Part shown: positions 35,340-46,669 of the stretch, piece after piece
How the letters are laid out: each line of letters opens with the position of its first letter
Position numbering within the stretch: position 1 is the stretch's first letter
Assembly (NCBI GenBank): GCA_022818135.1
Contig: JAFMSR010000010.1
Coordinates: 15,751,222-15,815,221 of the forward strand
Origin: Saxidomus purpurata
Taxonomy: Eukaryota; Mollusca; Bivalvia; Venerida; Veneridae
Length of the DNA stretch: 64,000 nucleotides
Reading direction: 5' to 3'
Notes under the pieces: generated by a model
The model's database searches: none
Told to the model about the DNA's origin: nothing
The model's input: only the letters and a program-made list of their open reading frames with translations
Translations under genes and position numbers: made by a program

Positions 35340-38300
35340 GGGATATAGCAAAGGACTCCATCAATCTGTGCGTCTGACACACTTTTGTCCGGCGCATAAC
35401 TATGAATTTATTTTAACTTTACACACAGACATAGGACATTGAGAGGAAGGGTACAAGGACCTTAAGTCTAGCTTGTGCTGTTTTTGAATCATCTCCCTTT
35501 TCTTGTCTGGCTCATAACTCCTTAAGAACTGAACCTGATTTATTCAAATTGCATGCGCTTACAGAGGACATTAAGACGCAGCGCAAAGTCCAAGAAACAT
35601 AACTGTACCTTACTATATTTTTGAGTTATCTCCCTTTACTGATTTTTCATATAACACTTTAGTCCAGAGCATAACTCCGAAAGTATTCGAGGGAATTTGT
35701 TTAAACTTTACACACAGACAGAGGACATTGAGATGAAGTGCACTGTACAAGAACCTTAATTCAAGCTAGTCCTATTTTTAATTATCTACCTTTATTGCTT
35801 TTCCTGGACTCCCTCGATTGATTTTTCTCATAAAACGTTTGTGCAAAGCTTACAATTTCAGATTTTTAGAGTAGAAGTGCAACATTAACACAGAGAAAAG
35901 CGGGGGTGAATAACCCTCAACGAATTATAATTACTAATGTTTTATTGAATAAGACTCTATACCATATCCATATCTCTCTCCTCTAATTTCTTGGTCATGG
36001 AAAGGCTCACTTGGTTAGGGGATGGCCATGTCTAACATGGCTCTAATTGAAATTGGTCGAGATTATAAGTCAACAAAAAGTTTTGGAATATTTGGTGTTG
36101 ATCTCACATTCTGTCAAATTCTTGACAGGCTCTTAGAGAAAGAGAGTAGACAATTACTCTGGAAAGCCTAGGATGTTCCGGCTAGTGACTGAATTTGGCC
36201 ATCTTGTAATGCCCATGTATATCTACTATAAAAAAATTTTTTTGCTATGTTTATTTTCCACTAGGCTTAAAAAATATTGCAAAAGATTCATTTTACATAA
36301 ATTCACTGTAAGACAATTATCCTTTTATGAATATCAAATATGCGAATAAGTCTGTCTGTATTTTTCATACTGAAATTACGCAATTTACAGTACATTGTAA
36401 CCAAGTTTGTTAATAATAATATTTAACAAGAGCCATGAAAGACACATGTCCATCCCCCTGCCAAGTGCTTTTTCTATGACCAAGAAATTTTAGGTGAGAG
36501 GAATGGATATGGTATAGGTTCTAATTTAATAAAATATTTGTAATTGGCGGGGGATAATAAGGCAAGGTAGAGTTATGGTTCTTTGACAAGTACTTCCTAT
36601 CATTGTGCTCTATCACTGTGTGAAGTTTTAAGTAATTCCCTTCAATACTTTTGGAGTTATGCTATGGACAAGATTGTGCTCTGTACAAGATGAATCAATA
36701 AAGGGAGACAATTTAAATAATCAACACAGACTTATTATTCTTGGGCACTGCACTTCCCCTTAGTGTCCTCTCTCATTATTTACAATTTGAAGGAATTCCA
36801 ATCAGCACTTTTCAAGTTATGATCAAGACAAGAAAATGAAATAAAGAGCGACAGTTAAAAAATTAGGCTAGGTACAGTTAAGGTTCTTGTGCACTGCACT
36901 TCCCCTCATTGTGCTCTATAACAGAATAAAGTTTCAAGTAATACCCTTCACAACTTTTGGGGTTTTGCTCCGGATAAGAAAAATCAAGAAAATGTAACAA
37001 AGAGGAATGATTCAAACAGTAGGCAATGTAGAGTTATGGTTCTTGATCACTGCATATTCTCTCATTGTGCTCTATCACCGCATTAAGTTTCAAGTAGTAC
37101 CTCTCAGTACTTTTGGAGTTATGCTCCAGATAAGAAAATGTAATAATGGGGGATAATTAAACAAGAGCTGTCAGTAGGACAGCATGCTGGACATTTTTGC
37201 TTTGGCAGTTAAAGTTAAAACATGGATCTGTATAAACGAAGGCCAAAAGTAGCAAGATATTAAATCAAGAATTATCAAAATTAAATGTTTGATATCCCTT
37301 AATTCTTAAGCAAAGTTTTTAATTAATAGTTCAAGTGCTTGATGTAATTATGTCTTTAAGTCGTATCAAGAAACAATTTTCAGTTATTTTCTCTAGCTTA
37401 CAGATAGGTGTCATGATGGTACATAAGTACTCCAACTTTCAAAGTAGTATCTCTAATGGTTAACAAGTGGACAATAATAAAAATTTTAACTGACTTTCTA
37501 AGTCGAAAAGGGCCATAATTCATATGAAATCCTTGACAGAATTACCTTCTCCTGCTCATGTTGGGGGATCATGATGGTAAACAAGTATTCAATCTTTAAA
37601 AGTAATATCTCGAACAGTTTAGTCAAATATGGACTAGTACAAAAACTTAACAGATTCCAAGTTGCAAAAGGGCCGTAATTTTTTTAAAATCCTTGTCAGA
37701 GTTACCTTCTTTTGCCTACATATGGGGGTAATGATGCAAACAAGTATTCCAATGTTCAAACCAATATTCCAAAGGGTTAAGTCCATAGATTTTACCCCCA
37801 TTCAATATATTTTCTAAAGTAAAAAAGGGGCATAATTTTGACAGAAACCTTTTCAGAGTTATGTACTCTTGTCTGCGGATGGAAGTAATGATGGTAAATA
37901 AGTATGGCAAGTTTCACAGCAATATATGTAATGGTTTTGAAATAAAGTGGGGTGGTACCAAAAACTTAATGAAGCTTTCAAGTAAAAAAAGGGACTTAAT
38001 TCTGACAAAAGCCTTGACAGAGTTATGTACTCTTGTCTGTTGATGGAGGTTATGATGGTAAACAAGTATGATAAGCTTCAAACAATACCTCTTATGGTTT
38101 TGAAATAAAGTGGGGTGGTACGAAATACTTAACCAAGGTGTGACACCTACGCCGACGTGAGTAGGATAGCTCTCCTTTTCTTCGAAGTAGAGATAAAAAG
38201 TAGGCAAGGTAGAGTTATGGCTCTTGAGCAGTGCACTTCCCCTCGTTGTGCTCTATCACTGAATAAAGTTTCAAGTATTTCCCTTCAGTAATTTTGGACA

Positions 38301-38365
38301 AAAGTGTGACAGACACAGACGCTAAAAGCCCATTTACCTTATCCCCTCAGCCATGACTGGGGGAT
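35340..38365. mobile_element. Composite inverted repeat with tandem ~170-bp units
   Basis: The left arm (35340-36060) and the right arm (about 36420-37160, resuming 38190-38365) are inverted and diverged. For example, 'cacacttttgtcc' at 35380 pairs with 'ggacaaaagtgtg' at 38300. The block 'ctataccatatcc' to 'ttcttggtcatgg' at about 35960 pairs with 36470-36510. Both arms contain units with a 'cataactcc... gttatctccc' theme ('ggcaaggtagagttatggttctt', 'cattgtgctctatcac'). A loop of about 360 bp separates the arms. The right arm is split by the nested element at 37161-38191. Confidence 0.6.
37161..38191. mobile_element. Nested repeat element with four ~160-bp tandem units
   Basis: It starts 'acaagagctgtcagtaggac' and ends 'gtaggatagctctccttttc', giving short imperfect inverted ends (gagctgtc / gatagctc). 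Four internal units recur at about 37500, 37660, 37815 and 37980 ('aaaagggccataatt', 'ccttgacagagtta', 'gtaatgatggtaaacaagta'). It sits inside the right arm of the 35340-38365 repeat, so it arrived later. Confidence 0.6.
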
Positions 38366-41274
38366 AAAAAATATTCAAGTCAGAGAGTAGACAATACAAG
38401 TAGGCACTGCCTTATGTAGGTAAGACCATCATACAATGTATGTTCCATCTCTAGAGGCAGACATGAAAAACAGAGGCCAGTACAACACACAGGATGCGTC
38501 TTGTAATTGTATACTAATAGAAATCTGAACCATGTTGGATAACTCTTACATCATCATCCATGCTAGTTCAGTCACATTTCCTTGATAATGTACATTTTTT
38601 TACAAGACTTTAATCCATGTCTGAAGAAAATCAATGAACACAGCAAAAATTTTCAGTCTTTACTTCGATATGATAAGGTATACTGATTACAAAAATAATT
38701 TGTATGAAGAAATCTACAGGCTGATGAGGAATGATACACATTATGTTGAACAAATGATGAATGATGAAAATAAGGTGATGAAATGAGCATAGTATAAACA
38801 GTTTTAATCTGTAAAGTACATGTAATACAAGTCCTGATATGCTTTTTCTTGTTCATAATAAAAGTCCCAGGATCATTTTGAATTTACTGATATAGAAAAA
38901 AAACTTACTGATTGGATATTGATAGAACCAGGTTCTATTCACTGTAAAACAATGCTGACATGACATTGTGTCTTTCTTTAATATTCAAGTCGTTTCTTTG
39001 TGAAAAGGAGCTGCAAACAAGCCTTTATTTTTTGCAATGTCACTGAAAAAGTATTTTGCTATATTTTGAGCATGTACTTATCAATTGACAAAGTAAATGA
39101 ATGTCATGGGTACAAAAAAGGTCATCACAACTAGTAAGACATCTTTCCTGGTAAAACAAGAGCTACCTGTAATTGTGCTCCTGGGACTTTAATTCACTCT
39201 GATATCACAATAAAAATCAAATTTTCTGAATTATACTACTATTACATGTAAATGAGCTGAAATATGAGAAACAGTCATGGTTTGATATGTTTGATATTAT
39301 TTGCAACATTTAAAAGAGTGAAGTTCAGGTTAACATGTCTGAAAAAAAAAAAACGAGTAAACTTTGTGTGATACAATCCTGGGTGTGCAGGATAATTTCA
39401 AGAAAGACGTTTAACATTGATTTATATTGCTAAAAATGTAAAGTTTATCCAAGTTATAACTAAAATGTATAAAAAAAGAACTATGAATTTAAAATAGTTT
39501 TTATTATATTGACACTCATAATGTATGATTTATTTTCACATCCAGTGAATTACAGAAAAAAACTTTGTATAAATAAGTCATTACATATTTTGATAGCATT
39601 TCTTGAATTTTAATAATCCTTCTTGGACACAATGCGGTATTTTGCATAAATTAATATTATCATATATTATATATGAATTAAATCAATGGAATGTCACATT
39701 ATAAAAATGTATTTTGAAGGAATGTATATACAAATGTACAAAAGAGTGCTGTGTATAAACATGTATAAAATCTACATAGACAAGCACTGACACTAAGACA
39801 CACTCCATTAATTTAGTATCAAATGAAATAGCTTCAAATGCATAAATAATAGAATGTTCGCAAGTATTATTTATGTAACCTTTAAAAGTTAAAGCTATAC
39901 AGTCCAATCCTTATGGGTAAAATCAGCGTTTTAAAACTTGTTGCAGTATGGTAAAACATCCAATAGTCTATGTAAAGTTGTTGTTGTACAATTAATGGTC
40001 CAAAGACTGTATGGATCATCTACTCAGTAAGACCAATCATCCTATGAAGTTTTAAGAAGATGTTCATAATTCAGATTTCAAAATATTGTGCAGATATGAT
40101 TTTCAAAGTTCTGGTCACCGTGACCTTGACCTTTGACCCACTGACCCCAAAACGATAGGATCATCAACTATGTCTGGGGAAAATTTGAAAGACCCATCAT
40201 ATTTCTCTTCAGACTTACTTATGTCAAAGAAGACATAATGTAATGTAACAATTTATCCAACATATTGTTAACAGATTTGACACTTGTAAGCGATACATAT
40301 AATAATAATCCCAGCCAAAGAAACTTGAAAAAGGGTGAATAATGCCGAAATGTTGCTTAAAAATGGCTTATTGTTACTATTTCAAATCAACAATCATTAT
40401 TTGTGTCTCTAAACAATTATAAAAAGTAGGGCCCCATGATCATACTATCTTTGAAACTGTGTATTAGCACATTCTTTCATTATAGCTGAAATATGGAAAT
40501 TGACAGATCGGCATGTAATAACCACTAGCTGTATTATTGTGAACATTGGCTTGCCTTAACCGCTGTTTTACCATGGAATTTTGCATATAAAAACAATGGA
40601 AATTTGTATAGCATATTCTTTCTACAGTTCAAAGTCCCTAATATTCCCCAACTAAATTGTTCCATAAACACATATGACTCTTGTATCTATCAGTTTTGAA
40701 TGTGATAACCTTGAACCTAGTGGATCATAAAAGCTGATTAACTTCGATGCTACCTGTATTCATCCTGTATGCAGTCTTAATTCTACAAATGGAAAGTACG
40801 GAAGACCGCTACTATGCGTAGTTATTAGGGCTGTCACATTTACAGAAATCTGTACAAGTGTACAAAACCGTTAACACAGATCCTGCTTTAAATATTAACT
40901 TTACAAACTTTTTAACCATAAAAAAAAGACTATTTCAGGAAAAGCTTTGACACTAAATTAGAATTTTCTCTTAGAACACTTTAATTACTTTCAAAGTTTT
41001 GCAATTAATGAAACTGCAGAACATTGCCTAGAGGAAACAAGTAAAAAGGCGCATTTATACTTACGAAACCAAACTCAGAGCAGTTTGAACTAAATAATAT
41101 TTGAAGTACTCAAGTAGCTGTTTTTGTCACTAATTTAACATTAGGCTTGTAAATTTGTGCTTGTATATTACACGGTAAAGATGACAGCCCTAATAGTAAG
41201 CTAAGTATTTACATTATCTTTCTAGCCCTTCAGACCATTTACATATTTATCAATGTTGTGTAAAATGACTTTGT
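38366..41274. other. A+T-rich sequence downstream of the Ly6-type gene
   Basis: No other gene was seen. It may contain the 3' UTR of the minus-strand gene ending at 41275. 'ccgtgaccttgacctttgac' with 'ccactgaccccaaaacgata' (about 40118-40158) is a common mollusc repeat phrase. Confidence 0.35.
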
Positions 41275-44200
41275 TTAAACTAATGCTTTCCAAGCTAGCA
41301 GCAGCACTGTGAAACAAAGGGAGATAACTGGGACAGCTTTTCCAAAAACACTCGGCGCAGAGTTACATCCATTCCAGTCATTACAAAAGCAATACATCAT
41401 GTTAGAGTCTGTGGTCTCGGCAGGGTTCCAGAAGTCGTTCTTGCGCGATGGTTCACAGTAACCATGACGACGTAATACAGGCATCCTGAGACGATGATAT
41501 GCAGATTTCATCAAGTTGTTCTCACATTCCCGAATTATCTTCTCTTCACCTGCAAAATTAACATTCTTAACTTAAGTGTACAACTACGACACAAAATTAC
41601 TAATCATCATCATAAGTATCACCAATCAGCGGTTATTACTTAATCATAAATACCACTGAACCTGTGAGGTTAAGCAACCTTTTACATTCAGCAGCCTGGG
41701 TACTGTACCATACTGCAAGATGAAAACTAGACACATTCTATTTTAATTTAAGCCATCTGCTATAGATGGAGCTTTGAAGGCACTGTAATGACTATATTGT
41801 AGATAACGATCAACTCCCAGCACAGTTAATAGCTATAGTGATAAAATCCTCTAAACACAGAAATTTGCTGACTTTTAAATTCTTTTCTTTTCGTCCACAT
41901 GTATGAGACAGCTGCGTGAGCTAGCTCTGGCATTAGCCAATGCCAAAATTGCTACAAAAAATTTAAATTGACACAAAAGAAATTCATTTAAAGCTGCAAC
42001 TTTAAATGAATTAAAGTAAGGATCTGCTTTATGTGCTAGGAAAACAGCGCCACATGGAGAAAATGGCTCAAAGAAAACTGGGCCCATGATAGCAATAAGA
42101 CAGTATGATTTCCAAAAAACACAATGTATTGACCATAATGTTAGTATAATGTTATGTCCAAAAATTATTTCTGCAGTGGATGTTGATGTAAAATACATAT
42201 TGGCTCTGCCCAGATTTAAATTATCTTTTAAACTGAACAATAAATAATTCAGCTGTTGACTAATATTTTACTGTACATATATAATCATTATGTTTTCGCT
42301 GTAAAATCTGCTTCACCGAACAGAACTCATACCATCTTCCTTAGTAATGACTTTAACACAGAATTTAGAGTCGCCACAATCCCTCCATGGAAACATTCTC
42401 CACACTACCCCGTCTGCGCCACAGCCACCCATTGCACTGAAACACCGATGACACATGATAGCCTCCCCTGAAAATATAATCATATACAATTAACACAATG
42501 AATAGCTTGCCTATAAAGGCATGATATAACTTCATTTTGCACCATTGTTGGAATGGTCACCAGGCAGTTTTTGGTAATTTGCTCATATACTCCAGGTAAC
42601 TGACAAAAAAGATCGAAGCTGGTATTTTTACCATTTAACAGAGTAATCTAACCCTCATTCTACCATAACAGGGCCTCAGGGCAGGCTTTGGAAACAGCAG
42701 TACAACACCCTGCTTACTTTGAAACATTCTAAGTTGAACCAAACACTTCTTTGCAAGCCAAGCCATAATTGGCTGAGGTCAAAACTTAGTGTTTGAAAGC
42801 AATTATCATTTTAGGCCTTAGCCATGTTAGCTCAAGAAATGAAAATTAATGAAATATCTAAATAATTTTTTTTAACTAGTATATAACACAACATAATTTA
42901 ACATAACATAAAGTTTAATCAGCATTGAATATAAACATATTCATAGCTATATAAATGAATATACAAACAAAAGAAAAAATAGTGAGAAACATTAAATTCT
43001 GTTAAAGATACATTTACATAGAAGAACATACATTTTTTTTCCAAACTGTCATGTATATTGTTTTGCTTCTGATATTACCAGTGTAATATTAAAAAAAATA
43101 CTTAAATAAATTTATGAAATTTAACTTAAGATACATGTAATTTAAACTGTAACTTATGTCGTATAAAGTCTTAAGCATGAGTTCTTAATCTAAAGGCATG
43201 ATATGTGAATTTTGCTACATTGACTATTACTTTCTCGGAATTTGAACTCATAAGTGATATGAATTTGTTGATAGTCCGCCATCTGCAAAAACATGGTTTA
43301 AAATATTGGTTTTTTTAGATTTCTGTATTCGGGACAAACTAGTAAAAAATGATATTCGTCTTCTATAACTTTCATGTTGCATTCCGTACATTTACGATCT
43401 TCTCTGTCTATGTTCCTATGTCTTCCTATTTCTTTAGCAAGGTCGTGTGAAGATGATCTAAGTTTAGCAAGAGCGATTCTGTGTTTCTGTTCATTAATAC
43501 AAGACAAATACTTTTCGAGAGCAAAATCATGTTTAAATAAACTGTACGAGTTAAGTCTTCCTGAATTATTTATTTTTGCATACCAAGATTGCTTATATAC
43601 ATCTAATATACGCTGTTTAATAAATATAAAACTTACTGAGGTTGCACTCTGTTCATACCAAACATTTGACATACCAATATTATTTAAAATTGTTTTGATT
43701 TCATATGCCCAGTTAGTTCCATTGTACATAATATTTTCCTCTGCGTCATTAAAAAGTAACTGATATATGTTTTTTAGCAATGGGTTTTCACTTTTAACAA
43801 GATTAATCCAGTATTTCGTATCATTATTAATTGTCTAGAAATTTTCACTGGGTATCTTCTAGTTTCTCTGTAGAGACCATCTAAGTCATTTGATCTTTTT
43901 ACATGAAGTAGTTTTTTTTAAGAATTTACAGTGAACAATTTCAATGTTTTTGAAATCGTGATATTAACCCCATACTGCAGCATTATAATTAAGTATAGAA
44001 CCAACTAGGCTATCGAACAAACAGTATATACAGTATATATTGGTACCCGGTTTGGTATAGCTAATCTTTTGATTGGTATTAATACAAACTAAAGGTAAAA
44101 AGTAATCACATCGCCAAAAACATCTTTTGACACAAACTGGTCAGAGATTAAAACTGTTTTTTTCCACATTTGCCAAATCTGCATCCTTTCCAAGGACAGG

Positions 44201-46426
44201 AATAGCCAGGAAATAACTGTGAGTGTCACTACAGTAATCAAGAGTAAATTATCTGGTTTGGTTTAGCCTTATTAATTTGGCATTGCGGTGTGACCACTCT
44301 CATAGATCTGACATTGAACTGTAATGGTTGATCTTCACCAGGGATCACACTAGCCCAGACTCATAGGGAGAAGTGACTTCTCCCTCCAGAGATAATAGGG
44401 AGAAGTTTTTCAGAACAGGGAGAAGTTTATACAACGCTTTGATAACGTTTAATGTAAAATCAGTATACCCTTTTCATACTAAAACGACTGCATAAAACAA
44501 ACTTTTTTATTTATAAAAATTCTTTCTCATTAATAAACATTCTTGAGTGAATATATTATGTTCTGTGGGTTCCCTCAAGGTTTTTAGCATTTTTACAGTG
44601 AAATGCAATTTGATTGCATAAAATATTTTATTAAAACTCTTTTTCCCTACTGATTTTAATCGCCGATTAATGAATTTGATTACCGAGATAAAAAAAAATG
44701 CAGCAAACGATCAACAACTGAACAAGCAGTGTCAGATATTCTTTGCATAAATAAAATGTGTGAATACGATTAAAGAACTTACTGGCATCTTAAAACAGCC
44801 AGTTTAATTGTAAGCATGTGTAATTGGTCCTTATTGTTCCCAATCAATGCTAATCCGTTTAATAATCGATGTTTACTCAACTATTAAATTGACAATAAAC
44901 ATTAGGCCTACACATGTCAAAACGCACATGTCAACCTTTAAATCGCTATGTTGTCTCGCCGCTTTTGATTGGCTTACAGTTTTTTATTGACCAATGAAAG
45001 CTGATTTAACTAACAGTAGCGAGTAGGCGGTGCAGTATCGAGATTGACACTCAAAAACATTGTCAATGTTTACGAAAATTAGAGCGACTTTGTTTTCGCT
45101 TTTCTATGCGATCACGGCGAAATGGCCGATACGGCGACTATTTCGCCCACGTCGCCCTCAAACGTGATCCCTGCTTCACGCCTAATTTTAATGCACACAA
45201 TTGTAACTAAGTGGAAACTTACTTTTAAGTAATCAGTAACGGGTAGGCCCCTTACTACCAACCCATATTACATTGTAGATTTTTTCAATTTATCTTATTC
45301 AAAATTCACAAATACAAAATTCCTGCACTAGTTTATATTCTAAAATGATTGAAGAAAAAGAATAATTAGAATCAATCCTGAAGAGGTAAACGCTTATGAA
45401 AAAGCTCACCACTGCATTAAAACCTTTATGTTTAAACATGTAATTTTATATTCATGTATGCATGTCATATATCGGCAGGACCAATACCTGGTTAATAAAA
45501 CTTTTAGCGCTGAAGCGTTTCAATTGTTACATGATGATATTTTCATTTTTCACTGGTTGATGCGGGTGTATAGACAGATACTAGCATCATTATTAAATTT
45601 AATCATGTCATGTAACATTTCATAAATACATTTTATATTAGATTCATTTAACATGTTTAAAACTGTTTGTTAGTGGCCAACTAATATTTGTCAGTGAAGT
45701 TTACATGACTTGTGTACTTGCCCTAGAAGGTAAAAAAGCTCTAAAATGTTAGCCAGTAAAATAGGTTTGCCTTCATTATAAGTGAAAATAGTGGAGCTAT
45801 ATTATACGTTTAATCGGTATAGTGAGATCCCTTTAATTATAATTGCGTGGCTGCCACATTCTGTATGGCTATATATGAAACTAATGTACCAGCGTATGCT
45901 GTATCAAGTATGTATGAAACGTTCTGCCACAGTCAGACAAATTTTGGTTATTCAAAGTTTAGACTTTAATAAGGGCAGTGGCCGCCTACCTAGTCAAAAG
46001 GCTAGGTGACGGTACATATAATTTCATATGAGGAGCTACATAGATTATTTCAGCTTTCATTTGATACAAAACTTTTATAAGTACCAACCAGCCTGGTTAT
46101 AGTCATAAAAAAGTAAAAAAAGAAATGACACCTGCCGGATAAAAGTAATTTTCATGTCGTTAAAATTTAGTTAGACGAGAAGTCATTCCAATGTTTGATC
46201 TATGAGAATCTCACTTGACAGATCATTCTTTGGTATCGAAAAATGAGTCAACAACAGAAAAAATGGCCGACTTCCTGAAATGAAATTCAAAATAAATACA
46301 CTTTTTTGACACACCTGAAAATTTCAGGTATGTAAATGACAGATGAACGATCGTTAATACAAAGCTCTTACCATACTTTATAAGGGCAATGAATACAACA
46401 TAAATTAAAAGTAATTTCGGCCACAT
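41275..46426 (-). CDS. Ly6/uPAR (quiver-like) GPI-anchored protein, three exons
   Basis: Coding exons are 46426-46372, 42467-42333 and 41549-41275 (to the TAA). Donors are G/GTAAGAG and G/GTATGAG; acceptors are TTTTCAG/GG and TTTGCAG/GT. All junctions are phase 1 and the frame is continuous, giving 154 residues. Exon 1 is a signal peptide (MWPKLLLIYVVFIALIKYG). The mature chain starts EAIMCHRC and has ten Cys (24, 27, 34, 49, 55, 72, 95, 117, 119, 125), ending in CFCNDWNGCN, the C-x-C-x5-CN signature of three-finger Ly6 domains. A hydrophobic tail (136-150) after N126-S127-A128 predicts a GPI anchor. The family acts at the cell surface; Drosophila quiver/sleepless tunes potassium channels and acetylcholine receptors, but the partner here is unknown. 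Intron 1 (3.9 kb) holds a LINE relic and a hAT-like element. Confidence 0.88.
41988..42015. repeat. Hairpin in intron 2 of the Ly6-type gene
   Basis: TTCATTTAAAG-CTGCAA-CTTTAAATGAA, an 11-bp perfect stem with a 6-base loop. Confidence 0.7.
43298..44037 (-). pseudogene. LINE reverse-transcriptase C-terminal relic
   Basis: The 160-codon frame at 43780-43298 ends with a Cys/His zinc-knuckle-like segment (CTECNMKVIEDEYHFLLVCP) typical of the C-terminus of non-LTR retrotransposon ORF2 in invertebrates. Upstream (44037-43800), in shifted frames, are FDSLVGSILNYNAAVWG and VHCKFLKK, then HVKRSNDLDGLYRETRRYP. These match the RT region before that domain. An in-frame stop follows the WG, and at least two frame changes separate the blocks, so it is dead. 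It lies in intron 1 of the Ly6-type gene on the same strand. The clade cannot be named from this part alone. Confidence 0.8.
44339..45173. mobile_element. Non-autonomous hAT-like element, 835 bp
   Basis: The ends are perfect 10-bp inverted repeats CAGGGATCAC / GTGATCCCTG; hAT elements often begin CAGGG. Flanking CTTCAC occurs on both sides (44333-44338 and 45174-45179), a candidate target duplication but shorter than the 8 bp usual for hAT. Inside the left end, 'agggagaagt' repeats several times. There is no transposase. It sits in intron 1 of the Ly6-type gene. Confidence 0.6.
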
Positions 46427-46669
46427 TTTGTATATTTGTTTCTAACAAGTTTACATATTTCTCCAATTATTAATATCAAGGTGAAGGTTGGCGTGTCACC
46501 TATTGGACAGGTATGAGGGGAGACAACTATAGTGTAAGATTCGTACCTGTAATTTTCGTAACACGACATTTCAGTTAAAAATTGCTCCAGGTAAAAACGA
46601 CGCATTTAAGATTTATTTGCGATATCAAAAAACGACTGAAAACGGATTAAGTTTCGTTGCGGGGTGTAT
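46427..46669 (-). promoter_or_regulatory. Short upstream region of the Ly6-type gene
   Basis: Only about 243 bp separate the start codon from the element inserted at 46670. Any core promoter and 5' UTR must be here, or the transcript starts within the element. No TATA box was evident. Confidence 0.35.

Noticed and set aside
41875..42240. 121-codon open frame on - within intron 2 of the Ly6-type gene
   Set aside because: No family features, no convincing splice sites joining it in frame with the gene, and low-complexity content.
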